Source: Patulibacter minatonensis DSM 18081 (GTDB taxonomy: Bacteria > Actinomycetota > Thermoleophilia > Solirubrobacterales > Solirubrobacteraceae). Taken from it: a DNA stretch of 60,000 nt. The DNA lies in assembly GCF_000519325.1 (NCBI RefSeq), contig NZ_KI912613.1, positions 4,287,229 to 4,347,228 on the forward strand. The letters are read 5' to 3'. The position numbers and the translations under genes were made by a program. A model generated the notes under the pieces. It searched no databases and was not told the origin of the DNA. It saw only the letters and a program-made list of their open reading frames with translations. Positions 51,296 through 60,000 of this stretch are shown here, one piece after another; position 1 is the first letter of the stretch; every line of letters begins with the position of its first letter.

Positions 51296-52033
51296 CTAGC
51301 GGTCCTGCAGGGCCGCGTGGCCCTCGGCGATCGTGAAGCGCTTCTCGTAGAGCGCCTTGCCGGTGATGATCCCGCCGAGGTTCACGAGGCGCGCGTTCGC
51401 GAGCTCGCGCAGGTGCTCGACGGTGCCGATGCCGCCGGAGAAGATCCACGACCCGCGGACGGCCTGGGAGATCCGGCGGACCTCGTCCATGTCCGGGCCG
51501 GTCTCGAGCCCGTCGCGGTCGGCGTTCGTGTAGACGAACCGCCGCACGCCGCGCTGCTGCAGGCGCTTGATCGCCTCGGCGCCGTCGATCTCGGTGGTCT
51601 CGAGCCAGCCCTTCGTGGCGACCTTGCCGCCGCGGGTGTCGATCGACACCATCACGCGGTCGCGGTGGCTGCCGAGGACCGAGTCGAGGAAGTCGGGATC
51701 GGTGATCGCGGCGGTGCCGAGGATCACGCGCTCCGCACCGGCGGCCAGGGCGGCCTTCACGGACTCGATGTCGCGCAGACCGCCGCCCCACTGGACGGGG
51801 ACGTCGAGCTCCTCGGTGATCGCGGCGAGCTGGTCGAGGTGCGCGGGCTTGCCGGACTTGGCCCCGTCGAGGTCGACGAGGTGGAGGAAGCGCGCGCCGG
51901 CCTCGACCCAGGAGCGCGCGGCCTCCAGGGGGCTGTCGCGGTAGACGGTCGACTCGTCGAAGTCCCCGCGCACCAGGCGCACCGCCTGGCCGTCGAGGAT
52001 GTCGATGGCGGGGTACAGGATCACGTGGGGCAC
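51296..52033 (-). CDS. hisA: ProFAR isomerase
   Basis: This is a 245-residue TIM barrel, the Amadori isomerase of histidine synthesis. LYPAIDILDGQAVRLVRGDF (catalytic Asp8), VQWGGGLRDIESVKAALAAG, and RRFVYTNADRDGLETGPD (second Asp) match HisA. The Streptomyces-type bifunctional PriA is a possible alternative, because no trpF is in view. The start overlaps hisH by 13 bases, and six bases separate its stop from hisF. Confidence 0.95.
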   Translation of the reverse strand: MPHVILYPAIDILDGQAVRLVRGDFDESTVYRDSPLEAARSWVEAGARFLHLVDLDGAKSGKPAHLDQLAAITEELDVPVQWGGGLRDIESVKAALAAGAERVILGTAAITDPDFLDSVLGSHRDRVMVSIDTRGGKVATKGWLETTEIDGAEAIKRLQQRGVRRFVYTNADRDGLETGPDMDEVRRISQAVRGSWIFSGGIGTVEHLRELANARLVNLGGIITGKALYEKRFTIAEGHAALQDR

Positions 52034-52743
52034 CTCAGACAGGTCTCGGCGAACCCGCGCAGCACGCGCAGGCCGTCCGTGGACGACTTCTCGGGATGGA
52101 ACTGCGCGCCGTGCACGCGGCCGCGGCTGACCGCGGTCACGAACGGCGAGCCGTAGTCGCCGCGCGCGACGACGTCGGCGGGGTCCTCCGGCCGGGCGAC
52201 GAAGGAGTGCACGTGGTAGAACGCCGTGCCGTCGGGCAGCCCGGCGCGCAGCGGCGACGTCGTGCCCTCCGACCAGGTGACGGAGTTCCAGCCGATGTGC
52301 GGGAGCTTCAGGCCGAGAGCGGGCTCGAGCTGCCGGACGGGGCCCGGCAGCAGGCCGAGGCCCTCGGCCCCGCCACGCTCGTCGGAGCGGTCGAAGAGGA
52401 GCTGCATGCCGAGGCAGACGCCGAGCAGCGGCGTCCCGTCGGCGACCCGGTCGCGGACGACCGCGTCGAGGCCGGTCTCGCGCAGTCGGCGTGCGCCCTC
52501 GGGGAACGCGCCGACGCCGCAGAGCACCAGGCCGTCCGCGGCGCGGATGGTCTCGAGATCCGCGGTGACCGTCGCGTCGGCCCCGGCGCGCTCCAGCGCC
52601 TTCTCGACGCTGCGGCGGTTGCCGACGCCGTAGTCGACGACGACGATGCGGACGCGGTCGCCGTCTGGGCGTGCGAGCGCCGCGTCGCGGTCGTCCGCGT
52701 CGCCGGAGGCGGAGGGGCCCGCCCCGACCTCGGCGGCGCTCAT
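52021..52743 (-). CDS. hisH: imidazole glycerol phosphate synthase, glutaminase subunit
   Basis: This is a 240-residue class I glutamine amidotransferase. It shows the nucleophile Cys in LLGVCLGMQLLFDRS, and the His-Glu pair in HGAQFHPEKSS. It supplies ammonia to HisF. A non-conserved N-terminal stretch of about 30 residues (MSAAEVGAGPSASGDADDR) precedes VDYGVGNRRSVEKALERAG. The ATG overlaps the hisB stop (ATGA). Confidence 0.93.
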   Translation of the reverse strand: MSAAEVGAGPSASGDADDRDAALARPDGDRVRIVVVDYGVGNRRSVEKALERAGADATVTADLETIRAADGLVLCGVGAFPEGARRLRETGLDAVVRDRVADGTPLLGVCLGMQLLFDRSDERGGAEGLGLLPGPVRQLEPALGLKLPHIGWNSVTWSEGTTSPLRAGLPDGTAFYHVHSFVARPEDPADVVARGDYGSPFVTAVSRGRVHGAQFHPEKSSTDGLRVLRGFAETCLRCPT

Positions 52744-53339
52744 CCGGTGAGCGTCCCCTTCGTCGACGGCACGCCGTGCTCGTCGGGGTCGATCGACACC
52801 GCGACGCGCAGCGCGCGGGCGAGCGCCTTGATGCCGGCCTCGATCATGTGGTGGGCGCCGCGGCCCACCTCGATCTCGAGGTGGATCGTGGACCGCGACG
52901 TGGCGGCGACGGCGCGCACGAACTCCTCGAGCAGCTCGTGCTCGAAGCCGCCCGTGACGCCGTGCGGCAGCAGGCCGTGGTCCTCGAAGACGACGAACGG
53001 CCGGCCGGAGAGGTCGACGTGGCACGTCGCGCGCGCCTCGTCCATCGGCACCGTCGCGGAGCCGTACCGGCGGATGCCGACGCGGTCGCCGAGCGCCTCG
53101 GTGATCGCCTGGCCCAGGACGAGACCCGTGTCCTCGACGGTGTGGTGGCTGCCGGTCTGGAGGTCGCCCTCCGCGGTGACCTGCAGGTCGACCTTCGCGT
53201 GGCGCGTGAGGAGCTCGAGCAGGTGGTCGAAGAAGCCGACGCCGGTGGTCCGGGTGCCGGTCCCGGTGCCGTCGAGATCGAGCGTGAGCTCGATGCGGGT
53301 CTCGCCGGTCGAGCGCTGGATGGTCGCGGTGCGGGTCAT
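52740..53339 (-). CDS. hisB: imidazoleglycerol-phosphate dehydratase
   Basis: This is a 199-residue monofunctional dehydratase with manganese-binding motifs: TGVGFFDHLLELLTRHA, GSHHTVEDTGLVLGQA, and GAHHMIEAGIKALARALR. It lacks the phosphatase domain found in enterobacteria. The ATG at 53339 overlaps the hisD stop (ATGA). Confidence 0.96.
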   Translation of the reverse strand: MTRTATIQRSTGETRIELTLDLDGTGTGTRTTGVGFFDHLLELLTRHAKVDLQVTAEGDLQTGSHHTVEDTGLVLGQAITEALGDRVGIRRYGSATVPMDEARATCHVDLSGRPFVVFEDHGLLPHGVTGGFEHELLEEFVRAVAATSRSTIHLEIEVGRGAHHMIEAGIKALARALRVAVSIDPDEHGVPSTKGTLTG

Positions 53340-54616
53340 CGGGTCGCACCATTCTGCCGGGCGCGCATCGACGCCGCGTGCACCACGAAGCCCTCGGCGT
53401 CCGCGATGCGGATCCCGGCGTCCGCCAGGGGCCCGGTCGCGCCGTCGAGGTGGACCTCGTTCATCGTGCGTCGGAACGTCCGCGCCGACAACGTCGACGC
53501 GTAGCGGGCGGCGCCGTCGGTCGGCAGCGTGTGGTTGCTTCCCGCGACGTAGTCCCCGAAGGCCGTGGCGCCGGAGGCCCCGACGAACACGCAGCCGGCG
53601 CTGCGGACGCGGCCGGCGAGCGGCTCGACGGTCGGGCCGACGATCTCGAGGTGCTCGGCCGCGAACGCGTCGGCGACGGCCAGCCCGGTCTCCGGGTCGG
53701 GCACGAGCACGCTCGCGTACGCGGCGGGCGAGCCCTCCAGCGGCAGGCTGCCGCCGATGCCCGGCGCGAGGAGCTCCCAGACCGCGGTCTGCAGCGCCTC
53801 GTCGTCGGTGACGAGGACCACGAGCGAGCCGTCGCCGTGCTCGGCCTGCGCGGCGAGGTCGAGGGCGACGAGCCTCGGGTCGGCCGCGGCGTCGGCGAGC
53901 ACGAGCAGGTCGCTCGGACCCGCGAAGCCGTCGATGCCGACCGACCCGGAGAGCTGGGCCTTGGCCTCCTGCACCCACAGGTTCCCGGGGCCGACGACGA
54001 CGTCGACGCGCGGGACGGTCTCGGTGCCGAGCGCGAGCGCGGCGACGCCGTGGGCACCACCGAAGCGGTACACGCGGGCGGCGCCGGCCAGCCGGCAGGC
54101 GGCGCGGAGCACCGGGTCGTCGGACGGACTGGCGACGACGACCTCGTCGACCCCGGCGGCCCGGGCGGCGACAACGCCCATGATCGCCGTGGACGGGTAC
54201 GGCGCGCGACCACCCGGGACGTAGACGGCCGCCCGCCGGACGGGCACCTCGCGGACCAGGACGCGCTGACCCTGCGGCAGCTGCACGTCCCGGTCCTCGT
54301 GGACGGTCGCGGCGGCGACGATCCCGACGTTCTCGATCGCGAGCTCGAGCGCGGCGCGCAGCTCGGGCTCCAAGGCGGCGACGGCTGCGTCGAGCTCGTC
54401 GTCGGGGACGACCAGGGGCTCGAGCGGGGCGCCGCCGACGCGGTCGAAGCGCCCGGCGTGCTCGAGGAGCGCGACGTCGCCGCGGGCACGGACGTCGGCG
54501 ATCAGCGTCGCGACGCCCTCGGCGACGTGCCCGCCGCCGGGGACGAGCGCCCGGATCCGCGCGGCCGCCGCGTCGGCGCCGGCGGCGTCGTCGACGGTCA
54601 GCCGCTCAACCGGCAA
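53336..54616 (-). CDS. hisD: histidinol dehydrogenase
   Basis: This is a 426-residue zinc enzyme that oxidises histidinol to histidine in two steps. VRRAAVYVPGGRAPYPSTA, VVVGPGNLWVQEAKAQLSGSVGID, DLAAQAEHGDGSLVV and AGSNHTLPTDGAARYAS are conserved. The frame starts with a TTG at 54616, overlapping hisG by 11 bases, which implies coupled translation and perhaps weak initiation. Confidence 0.95.
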   Translation of the reverse strand: MPVERLTVDDAAGADAAAARIRALVPGGGHVAEGVATLIADVRARGDVALLEHAGRFDRVGGAPLEPLVVPDDELDAAVAALEPELRAALELAIENVGIVAAATVHEDRDVQLPQGQRVLVREVPVRRAAVYVPGGRAPYPSTAIMGVVAARAAGVDEVVVASPSDDPVLRAACRLAGAARVYRFGGAHGVAALALGTETVPRVDVVVGPGNLWVQEAKAQLSGSVGIDGFAGPSDLLVLADAAADPRLVALDLAAQAEHGDGSLVVLVTDDEALQTAVWELLAPGIGGSLPLEGSPAAYASVLVPDPETGLAVADAFAAEHLEIVGPTVEPLAGRVRSAGCVFVGASGATAFGDYVAGSNHTLPTDGAARYASTLSARTFRRTMNEVHLDGATGPLADAGIRIADAEGFVVHAASMRARQNGATR

Positions 54617-55241
54617 CCAGGGCCTCCCGCAGCCGGTCGACGGCGTCGGCCTTCAGCCGGTGCGTCGCGGGGTTCGCGATCAGGCGGGCGGTGGACGTCG
54701 CGATCTCCTCGCGGATCACGAGACCGTTCTCGCGCAGCGTGGTGCCGGTGGCGGTGAGGTCGACGATCGCGTCGACCATCCCGGTCAGCGGCGCGAGCTC
54801 GACGGACCCGTTGACCTTGACGATCTCGGCCTGCCGGCCGGTCGACTCGAGGTAGTGGGTCGCGATCGTCACGTACTTCGTGGCGACCCGCATGACGCCG
54901 AGGCGCCGCAGGGCCTCCTCGGCGGGGTCCGGGTCCCCGGCGATCGACGCGAGCACCATGCGGCACGGGCCGTACCCGAGGTCGGCGAGCTCGACGACGT
55001 CGCGGGTCCGCTGCTCCATCAGGACGTCCTTGCCGGTGACGCCGACGTCGGCGGCGCCGCTCTCGACGTAGGTCGGGACGTCGGACGGCCGCATCGTGAC
55101 GATCCCCGGCTCCTCGAACAGGAGCTTGCGGTCGTTGTCGCGGACCTCGCTCGTGTCGACGCCGACGCGATCCAGCGCGTCGAGGGTCGAGCCCATCATC
55201 ACGCCGCGCGGCACGGCGATCCGGAGTCCGAAGGGGTTCAC
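54606..55241 (-). CDS. hisG: ATP phosphoribosyltransferase, short form catalytic subunit
   Basis: This is a 211-residue short-form HisG that catalyses the first step of histidine synthesis. IAVPRGVMMGSTLDAL, MRPSDVPTYVESGAADVGVT, and the PRPP loop AIVDLTATGTTLRENGL are seen. It lacks the C-terminal regulatory domain, so it needs HisZ, whose gene precedes it with a GTGA overlap. The GTG at 55241 is the start. Confidence 0.95.
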   Translation of the reverse strand: MNPFGLRIAVPRGVMMGSTLDALDRVGVDTSEVRDNDRKLLFEEPGIVTMRPSDVPTYVESGAADVGVTGKDVLMEQRTRDVVELADLGYGPCRMVLASIAGDPDPAEEALRRLGVMRVATKYVTIATHYLESTGRQAEIVKVNGSVELAPLTGMVDAIVDLTATGTTLRENGLVIREEIATSTARLIANPATHRLKADAVDRLREALVAG

Positions 55242-56377
55242 GACGACACCTCGGTCGAGCTCGGGCCGGACCCCTTCGAGCCCCCGGCGATCGGCGCGTG
55301 GACGGTGGGTCCGCCGCCGGGGATCGGCGCGTGGCCGCCCGTCGGCGCGGCCACGGGCTCCGGGGACGGGATCGCCGTCGGTGTCGTCCAGCCGACGCGC
55401 CAGGACCCGCGCGACTTGCCGACGAGCGCGGTGTGCAGCGCGTCGACGTCGAGCGCGAAGCCGACCGCGGGCAGGTCCCGGCCGAACTTGCCGAGCAGGT
55501 CGTCGTACCGGCCACCGCCGCCGATGGCGTGGCCTTGGCCGGGCGCGTAGACCTCGAACACCGCGCCGGTGTAGTACCCGAGCTTCAGCGTCAGCCCGAG
55601 GTCCAGGATCAGGTGCGAGCGGACGTCCTCGTCGAGCTGCTCGACGACGCTGCGGACGCCGGCGGTCGCCGCGACGGCACGCGGGTCGGTCAGCGCGTCG
55701 ACGACCTCGAGCCCGCCCCGGCGGGACGCGACGTCGAGGAGCATCGCGGCGGTCGCGTCGTCGCAGGCGGCCCGGACCTCGCGCTCGAGCCCGACGAGGT
55801 CCCGGGTCGCGAGCTCGTGCAGGATGGCGGCCCGCCGATCGTCCTCGACGCCCGCGCCGGCCAGGAGCGTGGGGAAGATGGACGCATCGCCGACGGCGAC
55901 GCGCGCGTCCTCGAGACCGACGGCCTTCAGTGCGCCGACGAGCACCGTCAGGGCCTCCGCCGTGCCCTCCGGCGCCCCGGCGCCGACGAGCTCGATCCCG
56001 GCTTGCAGGACCTCGCGCGACTGCCCGCGCCCCGGCACGATCCCGCGGTAGAGGTGCGCCTGGTAGCTCAGGCGGATCGGCAGCTCGGCGTCCGCGAAGC
56101 GGGAGCTGACGAGCCGGGCGATCGGCACGGTCATGTCGGAGCGCAGCACGAGCGTCTCGCCGTGCTCGTCGACGGAGCGGAACCGCGGATCGGCGGCGCC
56201 GGCCGAGGCGGCCACGCCGGCGCGGTCGAGCACGGACGCGTACTCCACCGCCGGGGTGGAGACCTCGCCGTAGCCGTGGGAGGTGAACACGTCGCGGAGC
56301 GCGGCGACAACGCCGTGGCGCTCGCGCATCTCGTCTGGCAGCACGTCCCGCGTGCCGCTGGGGATCGGCAGCGTCAT
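55238..56377 (-). CDS. hisZ: ATP phosphoribosyltransferase regulatory subunit
   Basis: This is a 379-residue histidyl-tRNA synthetase paralogue. PSGTRDVLPDEMRER, VLRSDMTVPIARLVSSRF, RLSYQAHLYRG and GQSREVLQAGIELVG show the class II core. GYYTGAVFEVYAPGQG and GGGGRYDDLLGKFG mark HisZ. There is no anticodon-binding domain. A Pro/Gly-rich tail of about 50 residues follows the core. It opens the his operon (hisZ-G-D-B-H-A-F). Confidence 0.93.
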   Translation of the reverse strand: MTLPIPSGTRDVLPDEMRERHGVVAALRDVFTSHGYGEVSTPAVEYASVLDRAGVAASAGAADPRFRSVDEHGETLVLRSDMTVPIARLVSSRFADAELPIRLSYQAHLYRGIVPGRGQSREVLQAGIELVGAGAPEGTAEALTVLVGALKAVGLEDARVAVGDASIFPTLLAGAGVEDDRRAAILHELATRDLVGLEREVRAACDDATAAMLLDVASRRGGLEVVDALTDPRAVAATAGVRSVVEQLDEDVRSHLILDLGLTLKLGYYTGAVFEVYAPGQGHAIGGGGRYDDLLGKFGRDLPAVGFALDVDALHTALVGKSRGSWRVGWTTPTAIPSPEPVAAPTGGHAPIPGGGPTVHAPIAGGSKGSGPSSTEVSS

Positions 56378-56479
56378 CTCCTTGGATCATCCCGGGTCGC
56401 GGACGCGCGCGACGTGCGCCCCGTCCGCGGCCCCCGGGGAGCGGGGTTCGTGCCCGTCGGCGGGTGCCACGTGCCCCGC

Positions 56480-56608
56480 CGACGTCCGGCGCGACCCACC
56501 CGGGGCAGCACGGGGACGGGCCCGCGCGCACGGCGGGGTGCCCGCGCCCCGTCGACGACGGACGAGGCCCTGCCCGAGAGGCCCGGGCGGGGCACCGGCG
56601 TCGTCCTC
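56480..56608 (-). repeat. possible diverged stop-adjacent repeat after murA
   Basis: On the minus strand, starting a few bases after the murA stop, GCCCGGGCCTCTCGGGC forms a stem and a CGTCCGTCGTCGACGGGGC stretch follows with GGGCACCCCG. Order and spacing resemble the repeat family, but identity is low. It may instead be an ordinary terminator region. Confidence 0.35.
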
Positions 56609-56610
56609 CG

Positions 56611-57921
56611 TCAGCCGACGGCGACCTCGGCGTCCTCGGGCACGCGCTCGATCTGCGCGCCGAGGGAGCGCAGGCGCTCGTCGATGGCCTCGTAGCCGCG
56701 ATCGATCTGGTCGATGTTGTGGATCGTGCTGCGCCCGTCGGCGCAGAGCGCGGCGATCAGGAGCGCCATGCCGGCGCGGATGTCCGGCGACGTCATGCGC
56801 TCGCCGTGCAGCTCGCAGGGCCCGGAGACGATCGCGCGGTGCGGGTCGCAGAGCGTGATGTCCGCGCCCATGCCGACGAGCTTGTCCGTGAAGACCAGGC
56901 GGTTCTCGAACATCCACTCGTGGATGAGCACGGAGCCGGTCGCCTGGGTGGCGAGCGCGACGGCGATCGACGTGAGGTCGGCCGGGAAGGCCGGCCAGGG
57001 ACCGTCCTGCACCTTCATCTTGTGCTCGCCCACGTCGCGGGCGGTCCGGAGGTCCTGGCCGCCGGGGACGAGCACCGTGGTGCCCTCGAGCTCCGACTGC
57101 AGGCCGAGCTTGCCGAAGACGAGGCGGATCATCCGCAGGTCGTCGGGGGCGACGTCCGTGATCCGGACCTCGCCGCCGGTCACGCCGGCCAGCGCCATGA
57201 AGGAGCCGATCTCGATGTGATCCGGACCGACGGTGTGGTCGCAGCCCTGGAGCTCGGCCTGCCCCTGGACGCGCAGGACGTTCGAGCCGATCCCGTCGAT
57301 CGTCGCGCCCATGCTCACGAGCATCCGCGCGAGGTCCTGGACGTGGGGCTCGCAGGCGGCGTTGCCGATGACGGTGGAGCCCGGGGTCAGCGCCGCGGCG
57401 AGCAGGGCGTTCTCGGTCGCCATCACGGACGGCTCGTCCATGAAGATCTCGCCGGCGACGAGCCCGCCCTTCGGCGCGACCATCTCGATGTCGCGTCCGA
57501 GCTCGAGCTCGGCGCCGAGCGCCCGGAAGGCGTCGAGGTGCGGATCGAGACGCCGGCGCCCGATGACGTCGCCACCCGGCGGCGGCATGGTGCAGCGTCC
57601 GAACCGGGCGAGCAGCGGGCCGGCGAGCAGGAACGAGGCGCGAATCCGCTCCGCGTCCTCGCGACGGAGCCCGTCCTCCGCGCGGAGCGCCCCGGCGTTC
57701 AGGCGGACGGCGTGCTCGTCGAGCCAGTCGACGGTCACGCCCAGGCCCTCGAGCAGGTTGATCATGGACGCCACGTCGCGGATGCGCGGGACGTTGCGGA
57801 CGACGACGTCCTCGCTGGTCAGGACCGACGCGGCGAGGATCGGCAGGGCGCCGTTCTTGTTTCCTGCGGGGCGGACGGTGCCCGAGAGGGGCCGACCGCC
57901 GTCGATGACGAACTTCTCCAT
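56611..57921 (-). CDS. murA: UDP-N-acetylglucosamine 1-carboxyvinyltransferase
   Basis: This is a 436-residue enzyme for the first committed step of peptidoglycan synthesis, adding enolpyruvate to UDP-GlcNAc. PAGNKNGALPILAASVLTSE holds the N-terminal Lys and Asn of the site. The catalytic Cys is kept in GRCTMPPPGGDVIGRRRLDP. The C-terminal half has NIDQIDRGYEAIDERLRSLG. Because Cys is present the enzyme should be fosfomycin-sensitive (inference from the family). Confidence 0.95.
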   Translation of the reverse strand: MEKFVIDGGRPLSGTVRPAGNKNGALPILAASVLTSEDVVVRNVPRIRDVASMINLLEGLGVTVDWLDEHAVRLNAGALRAEDGLRREDAERIRASFLLAGPLLARFGRCTMPPPGGDVIGRRRLDPHLDAFRALGAELELGRDIEMVAPKGGLVAGEIFMDEPSVMATENALLAAALTPGSTVIGNAACEPHVQDLARMLVSMGATIDGIGSNVLRVQGQAELQGCDHTVGPDHIEIGSFMALAGVTGGEVRITDVAPDDLRMIRLVFGKLGLQSELEGTTVLVPGGQDLRTARDVGEHKMKVQDGPWPAFPADLTSIAVALATQATGSVLIHEWMFENRLVFTDKLVGMGADITLCDPHRAIVSGPCELHGERMTSPDIRAGMALLIAALCADGRSTIHNIDQIDRGYEAIDERLRSLGAQIERVPEDAEVAVG

Positions 57922-58131
57922 GGGGATGGTGGTCCGGTGTCGAGGCGCAAGCGGGGGCCGAGCGCCCGCGATCGTCCGCCCACGGACCAGCCGGAGAGGG
58001 TAGCAGCGCGGTGGCGGTCCACCCGGACTTGGCGCGCCCCCTCCGGCCCGCCTCCGGGCCGAATGTGATCAGGAGGTTTCCGCCACCCGTCGGACCGGCA
58101 TGCGGCGGGACGGTCGATACCCTCGGAGGAC

Positions 58132-59238
58132 ATGACCGACACGCTCACGATCACCATCCTCGAAGGCGACGAGACCGGTCAGGAGCTGCTCGACCAGTCG
58201 GTGCGGGTCTTCGACCCCGAGGTGCTCGGATTCGAGGTGGTGTTGGACCGCTACGACCTGTCGCTCGCCAAGCGGCGGGAGACGGGCAACCAGATCGTCC
58301 ACGACGCCGCCAGGGCCATGCGCGAGAGCGGCCTCGGCGTCAAGGCGGCGACGGTCACGCCGGAGGGCAAGGACGACGTCGGCTCGCCCAACCGCATCCT
58401 CCGCGAGGAGGTCGACGGCAAGGTCATCATCCGCACCGGTCGTCGCATCCCGGGCGTGACGCCCGCCGCCGGCATCCACTTCCCGATCTCGGTCGTCCGG
58501 ATGGCCGTGGACGACGCGTACGGCGCGAAGCAGTGGCGCGAGGGCGAGGAGGGCGGCACGGACGAGATCGCGTACCGCACCGAGAAGATCAACCGCGGCA
58601 CCTGCCGGGCCGTCGCCGAGTACGCCTTCCGCACCGCCACGAAGATGCGCGGCAGGGTCTATGGCGGCCCCAAGTGGACGGTCTCCCCCGTCTACGAGGG
58701 CATGCTCAAGGAGGAGCTCGACCGCGCAGCGGCCGACAACCCCGACGTCCGCTACCAGCCGGTCCTCATCGACGCGACCTACGCCGGCCTCGTCTCCGGG
58801 GACGCGGACGGCCCGCTGGTCATCCCGGCGCTGAACCGGGACGGCGACTGCCTCTCGGACCTCGTCCTCCCCCTCTTCGGGTCGATCGCGGGCGCCGAGT
58901 CGACGCTCCTCTCGTTCAACGAGGACTACACGCCCCGGGTCGCGATGGCCGAGGCACCGCACGGCACGGCGCCGTCCCTGCTCGGCAAGGACGTCGCCAA
59001 CCCGATGGCGATGATCCTGGCGAACGCCGCGGTCCTGCACTACGGCGCGGCGATCCACGGGGTCGAGGCGGCCGATCGCGCGTCGCGTGCGATCTACGAG
59101 TCGGTGCTCGAGGGCGCCTCCGCGGGCATCAAGACCCCGGACCTCGGCGGAGCGTCGTCGACCACGGAGGTCACCGACGACGTCATCAACCGCGTTCGCA
59201 CGAAGATCGACGTGTGGGCCTCCCTCGGGTCCCACTGA
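58132..59238 (+). CDS. isocitrate/isopropylmalate dehydrogenase family protein
   Basis: This is a 368-residue beta-decarboxylating dehydrogenase. The start ILEGDETGQELLDQSVRV replaces the usual GDGIGPE. SPNRILREEVDGKVIIRTGR, EKINRGTCRAVAEYAFRTA, the conserved Tyr/Lys region, SLLSFNEDYTPRV, and MAEAPHGTAPSLLGKDVANP (adenine site) follow. Whether it uses isocitrate, isopropylmalate or another substrate is open. No leu genes are near. GGAGG precedes the ATG by three bases. It is convergent with the rRNA operon; 199 bases without a gene follow, holding the rRNA terminator. Confidence 0.85.
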   Translation: MTDTLTITILEGDETGQELLDQSVRVFDPEVLGFEVVLDRYDLSLAKRRETGNQIVHDAARAMRESGLGVKAATVTPEGKDDVGSPNRILREEVDGKVIIRTGRRIPGVTPAAGIHFPISVVRMAVDDAYGAKQWREGEEGGTDEIAYRTEKINRGTCRAVAEYAFRTATKMRGRVYGGPKWTVSPVYEGMLKEELDRAAADNPDVRYQPVLIDATYAGLVSGDADGPLVIPALNRDGDCLSDLVLPLFGSIAGAESTLLSFNEDYTPRVAMAEAPHGTAPSLLGKDVANPMAMILANAAVLHYGAAIHGVEAADRASRAIYESVLEGASAGIKTPDLGGASSTTEVTDDVINRVRTKIDVWASLGSH

Positions 59239-59397
59239 CCGGAGCGTGGTGGCCCGTCGCCGGCGCACGGCGATGGGCAGCGACGCTGGGCGACGCCGCG
59301 GCCGCTCCGGCGACAGCCGTGGAGCGGATCGGCAGGCTACATCTACGAGGCCAGCGCCGCGTGCGGTCCGGCGTCAGTGCACGGGCCCCGGAACGAC

Positions 59398-59429
59398 GAA
59401 GCGCCCCGCACGTTCGTGCGGGGCGCTTC
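59398..59429 (-). terminator. rRNA operon terminator hairpin
   Basis: GAAGCGCCCCGCAC (59398-59411) pairs perfectly with GTGCGGGGCGCTTC (59416-59429) across a four-base loop. It lies about 10 bases beyond the 3' end of 5S rRNA on the minus strand and just after an AT-rich bit (acctaatt). Confidence 0.88.
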
Positions 59430-59438
59430 AACCTAATT

Positions 59439-59552
59439 TCGGCGGCGACCTACTCTCCCAGGCCCTTGCGAGCCAAGTACCATCGGCGCTGAGGGGCTTA
59501 ACTACTCTGTTCGGAAAGGGAAGAGGTGTATCCCCCTCGCCATAACCACCGA
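59439..59552 (-). rRNA. rrf: 5S ribosomal RNA
   Basis: On the minus strand the segment begins TCGGTGGTTATGGCGAGGGG and ends GGTCGCCGCCGA, with the typical GGGATACACCTCTTCCC, CCGAACAGAGTAGTTAAGCC and TGGGAGAGTAGG blocks. The ends pair as helix I. The limits are accurate to a few bases. Confidence 0.93.
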
Positions 59553-59612
59553 AAAGCCTCGAAAAACCGGCTCCCGGGGGCCCTTGAAAACTACACAGCG
59601 GGTATCACAAAA

Positions 59613-60000
<388 letters not shown>

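Overview
The window is about 60 kb of a very GC-rich (roughly 70 % or more) bacterial chromosome. Gene content fits Actinomycetota: a GarA/OdhI-like FHA protein next to a MerR regulator, an RsiG-like anti-sigma protein, SepF, a c-di-AMP riboswitch on a cell-wall gene, and many leaderless starts. The protein style suggests class Thermoleophilia (Solirubrobacterales, perhaps Patulibacter-like). That placement is inference, since no 16S gene lies in the window. Most genes run on the minus strand.

Layout. 1-2150: gene-free GC-rich DNA, an IS256-family insertion sequence with intact ends and an 8-bp target duplication but a broken, chimeric transposase, and two large palindromes. 2155-9742: a zinc-type CobW GTPase behind a Zur-like operator, proton-translocating transhydrogenase pntAB, a small Cys protein and two acyl-CoA dehydrogenases. 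9958-18606: VOC protein, PepT, secreted subtilase, secreted glycosidase-like protein, Aat, thioesterase, alpha/beta hydrolase and DNA polymerase IV. 18639-26750: a 72-bp tandem repeat, an RlpA-type protein under a c-di-AMP riboswitch, an ECF sigma factor, a tight pgsA-like/rsiG/garA/merR/apt/SRPBCC group and superoxide dismutase. 26763-34838: ispG, then secreted, transport and lipid-activation genes that separate it from the next block. 34957-42896: the classic rpsB-tsf-pyrH-frr-uppS-cdsA-dxr-rseP block, linking translation, undecaprenyl and phospholipid synthesis, and isoprenoid precursors. 43095-49077: a ylm-like group (cca, pgeF, yggS, sepF, proC, yggT, lspA, rluD) without ftsZ or divIVA. 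49097-57921: a PQQ-type propeller protein, a compact his operon (hisZ-G-D-B-H-A-F) and murA. 58132-59238: an isocitrate/isopropylmalate dehydrogenase-family enzyme. 59398-60000: the 3' end of an rRNA operon (23S partial, 5S, terminator) on the minus strand.

Items most worth a second look: a family of GC-rich repeats that start within a few bases after stop codons of minus-strand genes (about 8.4, 18.7, 37.5 and 45.7 kb); the IS256/IS3 chimera that still has perfect target-site duplications; the RsiG-GarA-MerR operon, which places a probable c-di-GMP-responsive anti-sigma factor beside a phosphothreonine-binding metabolic switch; the c-di-AMP riboswitch; and the widespread -10-to-start spacing of 6-8 nt that implies leaderless mRNAs.
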